From assembly GCF_005938385.1 (NCBI RefSeq), contig NZ_VCRA01000021.1:1-64000 (forward strand): 64,000 nt of DNA. The letters run 5' to 3'. The notes beneath the pieces are model-generated. The model was not told the DNA's origin. It was given only the letters and a program-made list of their open reading frames with translations, and made no database searches. Origin of the DNA: Paenibacillus mesophilus. Lineage in GTDB: Bacteria; Bacillota; Bacilli; Paenibacillales; NBRC-103111. Made by a program: the position numbers and the translations under genes. Positions 15,901 through 24,621 of this stretch are shown one piece after another. How positions within the stretch are numbered: position 1 is the stretch's first letter; each line of letters opens with the position of its first letter.

Positions 15901-18861
15901 AAAGGGTGGGTATACGGCGAGGAAAGAACCGCCGTCAAGAGCGGCTGGACGGAAAACTACTTGTTCAGCGGCATCAACGACCAGTTTACGGGCAAAACGG
16001 CGCACGCGATCATTTGGCCGCAAGATCAGGAGCCCGGCATCGTCATGCAGGAGGCGATTTTCTCAGGAGCCTGGTTAGACGCCGTTATCCCGAACGGGCA
16101 GAGCCGGAGCTTCGTAATCTACCATTTGCCCCATGTGGCCGGACCGGCCGAGAAGCCATACGAGGTTGCCGAATTTTGGGCGAAGTTTATTCGCGAGCAG
16201 GGTGATCCGGGCGATGTCGGCACGATAACCGGTATCGTGAAGGATGAAGCGGGCGCTCCCGTTGCTTTTACGAAAGTCGTCGCCGCAGGCGTTAGCGGGC
16301 AGCCGGCCGCAACAGCGGTTACAACCAGCGAAGGCAAGTATCAGCTGTATGCGCCGAAAGGGGTATATACCGTAACTCCCGTCAATGGAGAATATTCCGT
16401 CGAAGGCAAAAGGGTGGAGCTCGGCGCAATCCGACGGATGCAGGCCGACTTCACGCTGAAGAAATACGCGGACCTTAACATCCGTCTGCCTTCGCAGATT
16501 GCAGCGGGTACGCCATTCGACATAACGGTAACGGTAACGAACGTAACCTATTCGCCACTTCAGGAAGTGGCGGTCCGGCTGGAGCCGCCGTATTTCGTAC
16601 AGCTGCTCGACAGCGGAGAAGTCCGGATTCCGCGAATAGAGCCTAGTACCCAATCCGAGATCAAGGTCAAGGCCGTCGCGCTTGAGGGCGGCAGATCGTC
16701 GGTCACGGCGGCCGTGTACTCATCGCTGTTTCAACTGGAGAGAAGGGCCAGCTTCAATGCGGACGGCGAAGGCTATTATAGCGGCGACAATCATACGCAC
16801 AACCGGCATAGCGACGGGGTCAACACCGTTGCGGAAAATGCCGACAGTCTTTACACGAACAGGCTGCATTCGTGGATTTGGAATACCGACCACAATACCG
16901 ATTCGCAGAAACAGGATGCGGAGCAAGTTACGCAAAGCTACGACGGGCATCTGCTCAGCTTGACCGGGACCGAAATTACGACGTCTTTCGGCCATGCATT
17001 GGCCTATGGGCTGACCGGCGTTCCGCGGTATGACATTAACGCTCCGGGAAGCGGGTATACGTGGCAGAGCAGCATCGATGACGTAACGGGACAGAATGGC
17101 TTGTTCTATATCGCCCATCCGTTCGATGCCACGTATTCGTTCCAGACGCCTTATGCATGGAGAGGCTTCACGGGCGTCGAAGTATGGAACGGCGCCTTCC
17201 ACGCGCTCGACAACCGGTCGAACGAGCGGGCGTTCAAGTTCTGGGACGAAATCAATATACGCGGGGAGCGGAAATATTACGGCATTACGAACTCCGACGG
17301 CCACATCCGTGCGAAGGTCGGCGATCCTTTTATCAAGGGACAGCTCCCTGCCCTTACCCGTGACGAAGTGTTGGAACTGATGGGTTCGGGCGCTTATTAC
17401 GGCACGAACGGTCCGGACATCCGATTCGGCATCGGCGGCGCCGGTATGGGCGAGACGCTGAAGATCGAGCGGCCGGGCACCGTACCGATGAGCATCCAAG
17501 CCTACGATCCGAACTCCAATCTGACTCATGTGCGCGTCATCAAATATTCCGTTACCGGGAACATCGCGGATTACAGCGGAAGGACTATCTTGTTTGAGCA
17601 AGATTTGACGTCCGCAGGTACGAACTCTTTCGTCCGGACGATCCAAATTCCCGTAGCGGACAAAGAGTTTTATCGTCTGGAGGTGCGGAGCGAGAAGGGG
17701 CAGGACAACACCTCGGGTACGGGGCCGCTAGCCGGTACGGGCTTTGCCTACTCCAATCCGGTTTGGATCGAAGCTGCGGACAGCTCCAATGCGGCAATTG
17801 TGGAGGCCATCTCGTACAAGGGTCAGCCCGTCGCGGTTTCGACCGAATTCGGACGAAAATCCTTCATCGTGAACGATATAAGCTTCGATCCGGATCAAGC
17901 GAAGGTGACGTTAAACGAGGGGGCGGCTCTAGTTTCCAAGAGCTACACGGATATTCCCTACGACGGCCGACCGATCGGCACCTTCAAGGTGACCGCAGCC
18001 GCCAAGGACGGTACCCGGAGGACGTTCAGCTACTTGACGACCGCGACCGGCAACGATACGACGGCACCGACCGCAACCGTTTCATACAGCGTAACCGAAG
18101 CGACTTATCAGCCCGTGACGGCCGTCATAACGCCAAGCGAGCCGGTAACGATTACGAACAACGGCGGTTCGCCGTCGTATACGTTCGCGTTTAACGGCAG
18201 CTTTACGTTCGAATTCGTCGATGCGGCCGGCAATCGCGGAACGGCGACGGCAACGGTGAGCAACATCTTATCGAAAAGCACGGCCAAGCCGGGCGTTCCC
18301 GTTCTTTCACACGACAACGGATGGGATAATGGTATTCAGGACGGAAGCTACAACATTACGATGAACATGTGGCATGGGAATAACGGAGCCTTATACAAGC
18401 TGTATGAGAACGACGTATTAATCGATACGAAGATCGTTTACGACCGTACGCCGAATGCCCAATCGACCGTAACTTCCGTTACGTATAAACCGAACGGCTC
18501 GTATCGTTACTATGCGGAGCTCGCGAACGCGTTCGGGGTAACCCGAAGCGAAGGTTTGACCGTCAACGTCACACAGGCTGCACCGTCCAAGCCCGTCCTG
18601 TCGAGTGACAACTGGGATGGCGACGGCAGCTACAAAGTGACGATGAACATGTGGTGGGGAACGAACGGCGACACGTTCCGGCTGTATGAAAATGGCGTAC
18701 TCATCCATTCGCAAGCATTGCAAAGCCGTACGCCGTCGGCGCAATCCGCCGTCATGAATATGACGAATAAGGCTAAAGGAACTTACCAGTACCGCGGCGA
18801 GCTCGTCAACTATGCAGGCACTACCTTTAGCGATACGATGACCGTTCAAGTGACGAAATAA
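12958..18861 (+). CDS. giant secreted triple-repeat protein with a PHP-type metallohydrolase domain
   Basis: A 1967-aa exported protein (signal peptide about 1-31, cleavage after ASA). Three tandem ~375-aa units start near residues 41, 422 and 794, each beginning DPGF-x-Y and carrying ASGN(D/N)K and NLDYTEFVL. Each unit ends in an Ig-like carboxypeptidase-regulatory domain. A CARDB-like domain (~1170-1265) leads to a PHP/CehA-type domain (~1270-1480) with GDNHTHNRHSDG and WNTDHNTD, metal ligands of the family. The C-terminus has two ChiA-N-like Ig domains (~1776 and ~1877; NITMNMWHG, KVTMNMWWG). There is no LPXTG or SLH anchor, so it is probably released or bound to polysaccharide. The repeats match no family I know. 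It is a single gene with GAAGGAGG at the start. Confidence 0.85.
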   Translation: MGKRAMANALAALTMAATLFVTAYYADKASAESSAVGGVSREDPGFTYGPAARDWVTTADYYYLQNDHVKFTVGTVRLQTSSTTDFSPNASGNDKWGSLTKGSMMDAAPKPSMRDNLDYTEFVLRTQPHRTWWYPTEKLEMENIGIAGSSIAASGDWDKDAAIKSSVVYSIVENTPLIKMELTLANEGTADFSGYLGYFFDSDESGEQHSYVPGWGWRTAQANEYITTGWNRNYIFNGVKDKFTGNPAHAIIWPQENEPAALVPEGYIQGVWFKADMAAGGSKTLVFYHLPHTPGPADQPYGNAEFWADMIWRGENPSLAGMITGKVTDTDHSPAANAEITVKDASGATVARAASNSSGFYQLYVMQGADYTLQAAKNNVMSAAKTVSLETADRAEANLGLLASNGAAELPDSTAAVAARSSGDPGFTYGPASRDWNEGKDYYTLQDEEVKLTIGTDSLGTRNTTDYGDDASGNNKRGTLTPGHIMDAAPTFNMHDNLDYTEFVLSRNVGRTWWYPTEKLSLPAIQASGSTIVADGTWDSDPSIEARVTYSIVENSPLIKMKVNLSNKGTTGYNGHLAFIIDPEEKLEQQSYVPGVGWRGGQVNEYITSGWNKNYIFNGIQDKYTGKTAHAIIWPDNQQPSALIPEGYITGAWFAVSLAPGGEQELILYELPHNPGPANESYGVAEFWANVVKNGVHPAAVGKITGVVTDSLGLPSGGVNITVKTAAGVKVAAATTDQRGMYSLYAMSGSAYNLFATNGTDSLERAVTELVSGKKAQADFRMSAPVIEIAAGVTRGDPGFIYEGTSRDWWPKNDYYYIESPDIKFNVGTVRTASKDPRDWSNDASGNNKWGTLTPGHIMDAVPKLNMEENLDYTEFVLSDDLGETAQDSANGKYMAWSWFHPLTKLQMPDIRLDGNRIVADGSWDFNNRMKSSVRYSIVEGTPLIKMDITLANDTGADFDGHFGYIFDPDQPGEQQSYLPGKGWVYGEERTAVKSGWTENYLFSGINDQFTGKTAHAIIWPQDQEPGIVMQEAIFSGAWLDAVIPNGQSRSFVIYHLPHVAGPAEKPYEVAEFWAKFIREQGDPGDVGTITGIVKDEAGAPVAFTKVVAAGVSGQPAATAVTTSEGKYQLYAPKGVYTVTPVNGEYSVEGKRVELGAIRRMQADFTLKKYADLNIRLPSQIAAGTPFDITVTVTNVTYSPLQEVAVRLEPPYFVQLLDSGEVRIPRIEPSTQSEIKVKAVALEGGRSSVTAAVYSSLFQLERRASFNADGEGYYSGDNHTHNRHSDGVNTVAENADSLYTNRLHSWIWNTDHNTDSQKQDAEQVTQSYDGHLLSLTGTEITTSFGHALAYGLTGVPRYDINAPGSGYTWQSSIDDVTGQNGLFYIAHPFDATYSFQTPYAWRGFTGVEVWNGAFHALDNRSNERAFKFWDEINIRGERKYYGITNSDGHIRAKVGDPFIKGQLPALTRDEVLELMGSGAYYGTNGPDIRFGIGGAGMGETLKIERPGTVPMSIQAYDPNSNLTHVRVIKYSVTGNIADYSGRTILFEQDLTSAGTNSFVRTIQIPVADKEFYRLEVRSEKGQDNTSGTGPLAGTGFAYSNPVWIEAADSSNAAIVEAISYKGQPVAVSTEFGRKSFIVNDISFDPDQAKVTLNEGAALVSKSYTDIPYDGRPIGTFKVTAAAKDGTRRTFSYLTTATGNDTTAPTATVSYSVTEATYQPVTAVITPSEPVTITNNGGSPSYTFAFNGSFTFEFVDAAGNRGTATATVSNILSKSTAKPGVPVLSHDNGWDNGIQDGSYNITMNMWHGNNGALYKLYENDVLIDTKIVYDRTPNAQSTVTSVTYKPNGSYRYYAELANAFGVTRSEGLTVNVTQAAPSKPVLSSDNWDGDGSYKVTMNMWWGTNGDTFRLYENGVLIHSQALQSRTPSAQSAVMNMTNKAKGTYQYRGELVNYAGTTFSDTMTVQVTK

Positions 18862-18933
18862 AACGCCGTTCTCCGGGGAAGCGTATAGGTTATAGCAGAA
18901 TAGCCAACTTCTACTCCGGGAGGAAACGAATGC

Positions 18934-19818
18934 ATGCCAAGCGCAGCCATTAACGGGACGGTACTGCATTACCAGGTTCACGGCAAAGGGACGCCGATCG
19001 TATTCATTCATCCGCCGCTGCTTACGAGTGCCAACTTCCGCTACCAGCAGGTGCAGCTGGCGAGCGAGTTCTCGGTCATCACGTTCGACATACGCGGACA
19101 CGGAAAAAGCGAGGCGTCTCAGGCGCCTCTCACGTACGCCCTCATCGTCGAAGACATCAAGCAGCTGCTCGATCATCTCGGCATCCGCAAAGCGTTTGTT
19201 TGCGGCTATTCCACCGGCGGTTCGATTGCGTTGGAGGCGATGCTGACTCACCCCGAACGGTTCGAGGGGGGCATTCTCGTCAGCGCGATGTCCGAAGCAA
19301 GCGACATCGTCTTGCGAAGCCGGATTCGCGCCGCGATCGGGCTGTCCCGGCTCAGGCCGCTGGCCCGCGCGCTCATGCGCGGCATCGCCTGGGGGAATGC
19401 GGACAGCAGGCTCACGTACCGCAATTTATTGCGCGATGCGAAGCAGGGCGATACCGCGAACATCCATCAATATTATCAATACAGCTTGAACTACAATTGT
19501 ACGAAGCGGTTGTCGGAGTTAAAGGCTCCGGTGCTGCTGCTGTACGGAGATAAAGACCGTAATTTCAAGCGTTACCGGAAAAAGCTGGAGAGGGAGCTGC
19601 CCGTGTGCGAAACGTACGTCTTTCATGGCGAGAAACATCAACTTCCGACAAAAGTCGCCACGGGTATGAACGATTGCATTCGACGCTGGATTCGAGCTCT
19701 GACCCGCCGGACGGCGACGGCTTCCGCATCGGTCAAGGAAGCGCGCGAAATCCCTTTCCTAGCCGAACAACCGCTTCCCGGCGCCGTTTCGCAGGAAGAA
19801 GCGCGTACGGAATATTGA
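18934..19818 (+). CDS. alpha/beta-fold hydrolase
   Basis: A 294-aa cytoplasmic hydrolase. The nucleophile elbow is GYSTGG with Ser93; the oxyanion region is IHPPLL, the acid is in LLLYGDKD and the catalytic His is in FHGEKHQLP. This is the standard layout of esterase or haloperoxidase-like members; the substrate cannot be told. The last ~40 residues (after IRALTRR) are a low-complexity tail. The start at 18934 has GGGAGG upstream. It follows the giant secreted protein by 72 nt without a clear terminator, so it could be cotranscribed. Confidence 0.88.
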   Translation: MPSAAINGTVLHYQVHGKGTPIVFIHPPLLTSANFRYQQVQLASEFSVITFDIRGHGKSEASQAPLTYALIVEDIKQLLDHLGIRKAFVCGYSTGGSIALEAMLTHPERFEGGILVSAMSEASDIVLRSRIRAAIGLSRLRPLARALMRGIAWGNADSRLTYRNLLRDAKQGDTANIHQYYQYSLNYNCTKRLSELKAPVLLLYGDKDRNFKRYRKKLERELPVCETYVFHGEKHQLPTKVATGMNDCIRRWIRALTRRTATASASVKEAREIPFLAEQPLPGAVSQEEARTEY

Positions 19819-19832
19819 GATGAACCGCGGTG

Positions 19833-19869
19833 ACCCCCGGCCTGATTTGGATCAGGCGGGGGTTTTTTG
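19833..19869 (+). terminator. strong intrinsic terminator
   Basis: ACCCCCGGCCTGAT pairs with ATCAGGCGGGGGT (one bulge) over a TTGG loop, followed by six T. It separates the hydrolase gene from dnaB. Confidence 0.9.
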
Positions 19870-20006
19870 TTGAAGTTTTGGGCGGATTTTACTAGTGTAA
19901 GAGGAACAAGGTTTTCGACACTTTCGGAACCGTTTTGTGATAGAATAGAGGAACGGATTCGATTTGCCGTTCGCATTGCCGTTGAAACAGGAATGGGGAA
20001 ACTTTC

Positions 20007-21503
20007 ATGCGTATTACGAATATGCTTCATTTTTCGGAAAACCACCGGTTTTGCGTATACCGGGATTTTGCGCTTAGCGGGCTTGACTACAGGATGATCG
20101 CCGGTATATACCAGCCGATGATCGGCGGGTTCGCCATCAGCGTCTACCATACGTTGTACCAGCAGGTTACCGGGGACCGGACCGGCTTCTCGGAGCTCGA
20201 GCAGCAGCGGAGGCTGTTCATGGCGCTGGAGCTGGAGCAGGGGGAACGGGGACGCAAGCTGCTCGTCGAGCAGACGTCGAGACTCGAAGCGATCGGGCTT
20301 CTGCAGACGAACCGCAAATATTCTCCCGCCGCCGACGACTACATGTACGAATATGTGCTGGCCCAGCCGCTGACGCCGCAGGAATTTTTCAAAAACCAGC
20401 ATCTGGTCATGCTGCTGCACGACAAAGTGGGCAAATACGCCGTGCTGTCGCTGAGGGAGCAGTTTTATTCGCCGGAGCCCGAGGAGATGCAGGACGCGGG
20501 ACTGCAATCGGAGGATTTGTCGGTGCCGTTCTACGATTTGTTCCGCTTGAATGCGAACGTGATCGACTACGAGCTGGAGCAGGCGCTGCAAGAAACGGCG
20601 CCCGCCAGGGAAACCGCGCGGACGATCGACGTCACGACGAAGGCGTTCCATTACAGCGAAATTGTTCAGCGCTTCCCTCGAGGCACTTCCCGCAACCGGC
20701 CGTTCGTCGAAAATTTACGCCACAACCCCGACCAGATGTTCGAGATTAACAAAATCGCCCGGAAATACAATTTGTCGCTCCGGGAGACGTGCAGACTGCT
20801 CGACGAGGACGGGATGTTCTCGGAGGACGGGAAGCTGGACAGCGACATGATGCAGTATAAAGCGAACCTGTACTTCCGTCAGGACAAAGACCGGGAGCAG
20901 GAGCGGGAGAGGCTCTTCCACAAAATCGCCGGCATGGCGAGACCGGATCAGTTGGTCATGGAAGAGAAGCCGGTGGAGATGCAATATTATCTCGAGGTGC
21001 CGGCGATGTTCGTCAGCCAATGCAACCAGCACCAGTACAATTTGATCATGCGCAACGAGCCTTATACGAAAGTGCTGGAACGGTTTTTCCCGAAAGGCTC
21101 CGTGCCGAAGACGGTTTCCGATATTTTCGAGAAAATCGACGTCAACTACCGGATGCCGGACGAAGTGATCAATGTGATGATCCATCATCTGCACGTATAC
21201 AAGGAATCGTCCTGGACCAAAAACTATATCGACTCGGTCGCCTCCAACATGATGGCGAAAGGAATAAGCAGCTACGAGCAAGCAGTCGCTTACATACGCG
21301 AGCAAACGATGAAGCGGACGAGAGCGTCCGCGAAAACGGACGGCAAGCTTACGCCGGTACCCGGCAAAGGACGCGGGGGAGTGCGTGCGCAGAAGCCGAA
21401 AATCGCGATCATTACCGATATCCCGACGCAAAGGCCGGTCAGCGAGGAGAAGCTGGCGGAAATCCGCAGGCTGGCGAGGGAAATAGACGGCAAAGGGACT
21501 TGA
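20007..21503 (+). CDS. dnaB: replication initiation and membrane attachment protein DnaB
   Basis: A 498-aa DnaB of the Firmicute type (not the helicase). With DnaD and DnaI it loads the replicative helicase at oriC and at restarted forks. The N-terminal winged-helix part has LDYRMIAGIYQPMIGGFAIS, matching the Bacillus pattern; the second half carries the DnaD/DnaB-like domain (about 300-420; SDIFEKIDVNYRMPDEVINV and SWTKNYIDSVASNMMAKG). Length is close to the Bacillus protein (472 aa). The ATG at 20007 has GGGG upstream; ATG 20022 is an alternative. It is followed by dnaI, the usual order. Confidence 0.93.
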   Translation: MRITNMLHFSENHRFCVYRDFALSGLDYRMIAGIYQPMIGGFAISVYHTLYQQVTGDRTGFSELEQQRRLFMALELEQGERGRKLLVEQTSRLEAIGLLQTNRKYSPAADDYMYEYVLAQPLTPQEFFKNQHLVMLLHDKVGKYAVLSLREQFYSPEPEEMQDAGLQSEDLSVPFYDLFRLNANVIDYELEQALQETAPARETARTIDVTTKAFHYSEIVQRFPRGTSRNRPFVENLRHNPDQMFEINKIARKYNLSLRETCRLLDEDGMFSEDGKLDSDMMQYKANLYFRQDKDREQERERLFHKIAGMARPDQLVMEEKPVEMQYYLEVPAMFVSQCNQHQYNLIMRNEPYTKVLERFFPKGSVPKTVSDIFEKIDVNYRMPDEVINVMIHHLHVYKESSWTKNYIDSVASNMMAKGISSYEQAVAYIREQTMKRTRASAKTDGKLTPVPGKGRGGVRAQKPKIAIITDIPTQRPVSEEKLAEIRRLAREIDGKGT

Positions 21504-21558
21504 CGTGCCGACCTGGCATGAACTCTGAACGGTGAAGGAAAGGAGCGTGCCTATTCAT

Positions 21559-22518
21559 ATGGAATCGTTAGCCGAAGCGCTTGGAAATTGGCGCAAGCTT
21601 TCATTTGCCGAGCGGGCGGAGCATAAGACGAAGCAGCTGCTCGACGATCCGCTCGTTCAGAGATTGCGCGCGAACTACCCGGAATTGGACGACCGGACGA
21701 TCAAAGTCAATATGAACCGGCTGTATCAATACGTGACCGAGCACCGCAATTGCTCGAATTGCCCCGGCCTGGAGCGGTGTCCGAACGATTTCGAAGGGCA
21801 TTACACGATGCTGTCGGTGGAGACGGCGGGCGATACGACTTATTTGCATGACCGCAAAGTATCGTGCAAGAAGCTGATCGCCAAGGAGGCCCAGGATGCG
21901 ATCCGCAACCGGATCCGCAGCTTCTACATCGATAATACGGCGCTGACGCACGGCTACTCGACCGACGAGATCGTGGATATCGATCCGGAACGGGTCGAGG
22001 CGGTAGGAGCCATTCTCAAATATATACGGCGGACGCAAGCCGAAGGGCTGCAGAAGGAAGGGCTGTACCTCGTAGGTCCTTTCGGCACCGGCAAAACGTT
22101 CCTCATGTGCTATATGCTGTACCAGCTCGCGAAGAGCGGCCGATCCGGCGTTATCGTATACATGCCCGACTTCGTGGAAGATTTGAAGTCTATGTTCGAT
22201 GAGCCGCAGCGGATGAAGGAAACGATAGATTTGCTCAAGGAAACCGATCTGCTCGTATTCGACGATATCGGCGCGGAAAATTTGAGCCCGTGGGTGCGTG
22301 ATCACGTCATGGGGGCGATTCTCAACTACCGGATGAACCGGAAGCCGACCTTCTTCACGTCCAACCATGAGCCGGACGAGCTGGAGAAGCATTTCAGCTT
22401 CACGAGCAAGGACGGGGACGAGGAATACAAGGGACAGCGGATTATGGACCGGATCCGGCCTTTTGTCGAAGTCGTCGTCGTGAACGGAACGAATAAACGC
22501 GGTAAAGCGGGAGCGTAG
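21559..22518 (+). CDS. dnaI: primosomal helicase loader DnaI
   Basis: A 319-aa AAA+ ATPase that loads the DnaC helicase. The N-terminal zinc-binding domain shows CSNCPGLERCPN; Walker A is GPFGTGKTF and Walker B is LLVFDDIGAE; the sensor region FFTSNHEPDELEKHF follows. I chose the ATG at 21559, since DnaI proteins begin ME(S/P)-x-x-x-x-L; GTG at 21532 and 21547 are in frame upstream. It lies 55 nt after dnaB and is cotranscribed. An intrinsic terminator overlaps its stop codon. Confidence 0.93.
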   Translation: MESLAEALGNWRKLSFAERAEHKTKQLLDDPLVQRLRANYPELDDRTIKVNMNRLYQYVTEHRNCSNCPGLERCPNDFEGHYTMLSVETAGDTTYLHDRKVSCKKLIAKEAQDAIRNRIRSFYIDNTALTHGYSTDEIVDIDPERVEAVGAILKYIRRTQAEGLQKEGLYLVGPFGTGKTFLMCYMLYQLAKSGRSGVIVYMPDFVEDLKSMFDEPQRMKETIDLLKETDLLVFDDIGAENLSPWVRDHVMGAILNYRMNRKPTFFTSNHEPDELEKHFSFTSKDGDEEYKGQRIMDRIRPFVEVVVVNGTNKRGKAGA

Positions 22519-22535
22519 AAGCCCCGCTTTTTTTT
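22504..22535 (+). terminator. terminator overlapping the dnaI stop codon
   Basis: AAAGCGGG pairs with CCCGCTTT across the stop codon region and runs into eight T. The next gene starts only 33 nt later, so read-through may couple them. Confidence 0.75.
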
Positions 22536-22567
22536 GTTTGAGAAAACGTCCGGGGAGGTGCTTGCCC

Positions 22568-23248
22568 TTGAGCAATTGGCATCGAATCTTGTGGATCGAC
22601 AAGCAGATCCGCGAGAGCAAGTATCCGAACTGTACACGGATCGCGGAGCGTTTCAACATTTCCGTCCGCCAAGCGTCCCGGGATGTGGAATATTTGCGGG
22701 ATTCGCTGGAAGCTCCCGTGGATTATTGCCCTGTGAAACGAGGATACCGTTACTCGAACGCCGCATTCCGGCTGCCGGCCGTCACGGTTACCGGGCCCGA
22801 GAAGCAGGCGCTTTCGTTGCTGGCGGACAAAGCCAGAACTTTGGACGGCGACGGGGAGCTCGGGTTGAGCGGCTTGTTCGACAAGCTGGAGCGGCTGTCA
22901 GCCGACGAACGGCCCGGCAGGGTATCATGGAGTAGTAAGAAGGAGCCCAAAGAGGCGGAGGAGCGGCTGGCTGCCGCCATTAACGCGGCGATGACATCTC
23001 CTCACACGCCGAGAACGGAGCCTTTCTACGCCGACGTCCGGTTCGACCCGCCGGAAATAGTCGAAGCGCTTCGGCTCGATGCCGAATACCGCGGAAATTC
23101 GGTCTTTCGGGTCCGTTACTATAGCGTGGAGTTATTCATGCGTTTGCTACTCTCGATCCCTTACGAGTTTCGGATCGTTTCCCCGAGCTGGCTCCGGAAC
23201 ATGATGCGGCACCGGCTGGAGAAGAAGCTGAGAGGATTGTCGTGGTAG
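22568..23248 (+). CDS. WYL-type/DeoR-like HTH protein, short form
   Basis: A 226-aa protein with an N-terminal helix-turn-helix (CTRIAERFNISVRQASRDVE, about 20-40) followed by a PVKRGYRYSN wing, the layout of WYL regulators. The C-terminal half is shorter than usual: it has FRVRYYSVELFMRLLLSIPY and a WCX-like end but lacks a clear WYL core, so ligand sensing may differ. The TTG at 22568 is preferred as start because GGGGAGG lies eight bases upstream. It follows dnaI but probably has an unrelated role. Confidence 0.72.
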   Translation: MSNWHRILWIDKQIRESKYPNCTRIAERFNISVRQASRDVEYLRDSLEAPVDYCPVKRGYRYSNAAFRLPAVTVTGPEKQALSLLADKARTLDGDGELGLSGLFDKLERLSADERPGRVSWSSKKEPKEAEERLAAAINAAMTSPHTPRTEPFYADVRFDPPEIVEALRLDAEYRGNSVFRVRYYSVELFMRLLLSIPYEFRIVSPSWLRNMMRHRLEKKLRGLSW

Positions 23249-23307
23249 GAGCGCGTACTAGGACATCATATGTCGTACCTCCGCGGTATACTTATGTCAT
23301 CACAAAC

Positions 23308-23332
23308 AGCTCCCGGAGGCTTGCTTCCGGGA
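23308..23332 (+). promoter_or_regulatory. leader hairpin before the BtrH-like gene
   Basis: CTCCCGGA pairs with TTCCGGGA around GGCTTGC. No T-run follows, so it is not a terminator. It sits 16 nt before the ATG and close to the ribosome site, where it could affect translation or mRNA stability. Confidence 0.35.
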
Positions 23333-23348
23333 CATAAGGAGTGAGGAG

Positions 23349-24539
23349 ATGTCGGTCAAACTCGGCAAGCTTCAGTGGCGCCCATTCTGGGCATCGCATA
23401 TAGGGGCTTTGAAAGGCTGCCTCGATTATTTGGGCATCCGGATGTCCGATGCGTGGCTGGCGGGCGGAATCGGCCACGCTTTCGTGCTCAATGTAAACGC
23501 TAACGTATCGGCGGCCGGGCCGACGGCCTGGAATACGGAAATGATGAGATTGCTCGGGCATAATCTCGGGTATAACGTAACCGGGATATCGGCGTGGAAA
23601 CACGATCCGGAGTTTGGTACGAAGCAGAAGCTGGCTTGGGAAACCGCCAAGCGGGCGCTGGATCAAGGACTTCCCTGTTATGGCTGGGAGCTCGGCATCG
23701 CCGAATATTATGCGATTAACGGCTATAATCAGTACGGCTACTATTATTCGGGAATCGGGACCGCTTCGTTTAAATTCGATCTGGAGAAAGATCGGAAGGG
23801 CGAATTGACGGACGGAGTGTTCACGGATCGATTGAGGGACGATCTGGCCCTCCGCGGCATGGCTCTTTCCGAAGACGTTACCGTAAATAACCGATTCGGC
23901 TGCTGGATCATCAAGGACGAGGAAGAAGGGACCTTATACTCGATTCTGGAAGATGAGTCAGGCCGGCTTATGCTTCACGGGGAGTACGAGACGAGCCAAG
24001 GCTTCAAGCAGTGGGACGATCTTGGCGCTTCGACGATCGGCCTGATGGAGCTGTATAGCGTGGAGCCGGCCTATACATCCGATGACGCCGCCGTCGTGAA
24101 GGAGGCGCTGGAATTCGCCTTGGAGTTCGCGGAGAGTCCTCGCAAATGGGTGCAGAGCGGCTTCCGAAGCGGATTGGCCGGATACGATGCTTGGAAGCAT
24201 GCGCTGGACAACCGCAGTGCTGACGGGTTTGGGCATGCATACAACGCGGCGGTTTGGCAGGAATGCCGAATGCTGGCCTCGATGTTTTTGCTGGAGGCGG
24301 CCGATCGGATCGGAGGGGGCGCAGCCGCCCGGCTGCGAGAGGCGGCGAAATGGTACGATGACGTTTCGCGGGAGCTGGCTGTTGTCGCGGAACGGTTTCC
24401 GTTTCACCGGCGCCGGCCGGAGCATATCCGCGACAGCGAGTCGCTCGATGCCGCAAGCCGTGCATTAAGCCGAGCGCAAAGCGCGGAGCAGCGAGGCTTG
24501 GAGCGTTTGCGGCATATAGTCGGGTTGCTGGACGGCTGA
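23349..24539 (+). CDS. BtrH-like (papain-fold) protein of unknown role
   Basis: A 396-aa cytoplasmic protein. The N-terminal part (about 10-170) resembles the BtrH N-terminal domain, a cysteine-protease-like acyltransferase fold: SHIGALKGCLDYLG with a Cys, AGGIGHAFVLNVN, and LPCYGWELG. Some members transfer acyl groups from carrier proteins to small molecules, but no carrier protein or biosynthetic gene is nearby. The C-terminal half (about 240-390) is helical, with a possible DUF4872-like look. It is a single gene with GGAGTGAGGAG before the start, closed by a bidirectional terminator. Confidence 0.62.
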   Translation: MSVKLGKLQWRPFWASHIGALKGCLDYLGIRMSDAWLAGGIGHAFVLNVNANVSAAGPTAWNTEMMRLLGHNLGYNVTGISAWKHDPEFGTKQKLAWETAKRALDQGLPCYGWELGIAEYYAINGYNQYGYYYSGIGTASFKFDLEKDRKGELTDGVFTDRLRDDLALRGMALSEDVTVNNRFGCWIIKDEEEGTLYSILEDESGRLMLHGEYETSQGFKQWDDLGASTIGLMELYSVEPAYTSDDAAVVKEALEFALEFAESPRKWVQSGFRSGLAGYDAWKHALDNRSADGFGHAYNAAVWQECRMLASMFLLEAADRIGGGAAARLREAAKWYDDVSRELAVVAERFPFHRRRPEHIRDSESLDAASRALSRAQSAEQRGLERLRHIVGLLDG

Positions 24540-24559
24540 CGCGGCGGGAAAGCAAAAAA

Positions 24560-24594
24560 AGCCCTTTCCGTACGGGACGGAAACGGGCTTTTCT
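24560..24594. terminator. bidirectional intrinsic terminator
   Basis: AGCCC-TTTCCGT pairs with ACGGAAA-(C)-GGGCT; A-run on the left, T-rich on the right. It serves the BtrH-like gene on one side and the small convergent gene on the other. Confidence 0.8.
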
Positions 24595-24621
24595 CCGTGC
24601 GCGGCCGGCGGCCTGCGCGAA

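Noticed and set aside
16720..17646. 308-codon minus-strand frame opposite the PHP domain
   Set aside because: The plus-strand metal-binding motifs are conserved; the antisense text is Arg/Val-rich shadow.
21601..22659. 352-codon minus-strand open frame opposite dnaI
   Set aside because: dnaI has intact ATPase motifs; the antisense frame has no family resemblance and crosses a terminator.
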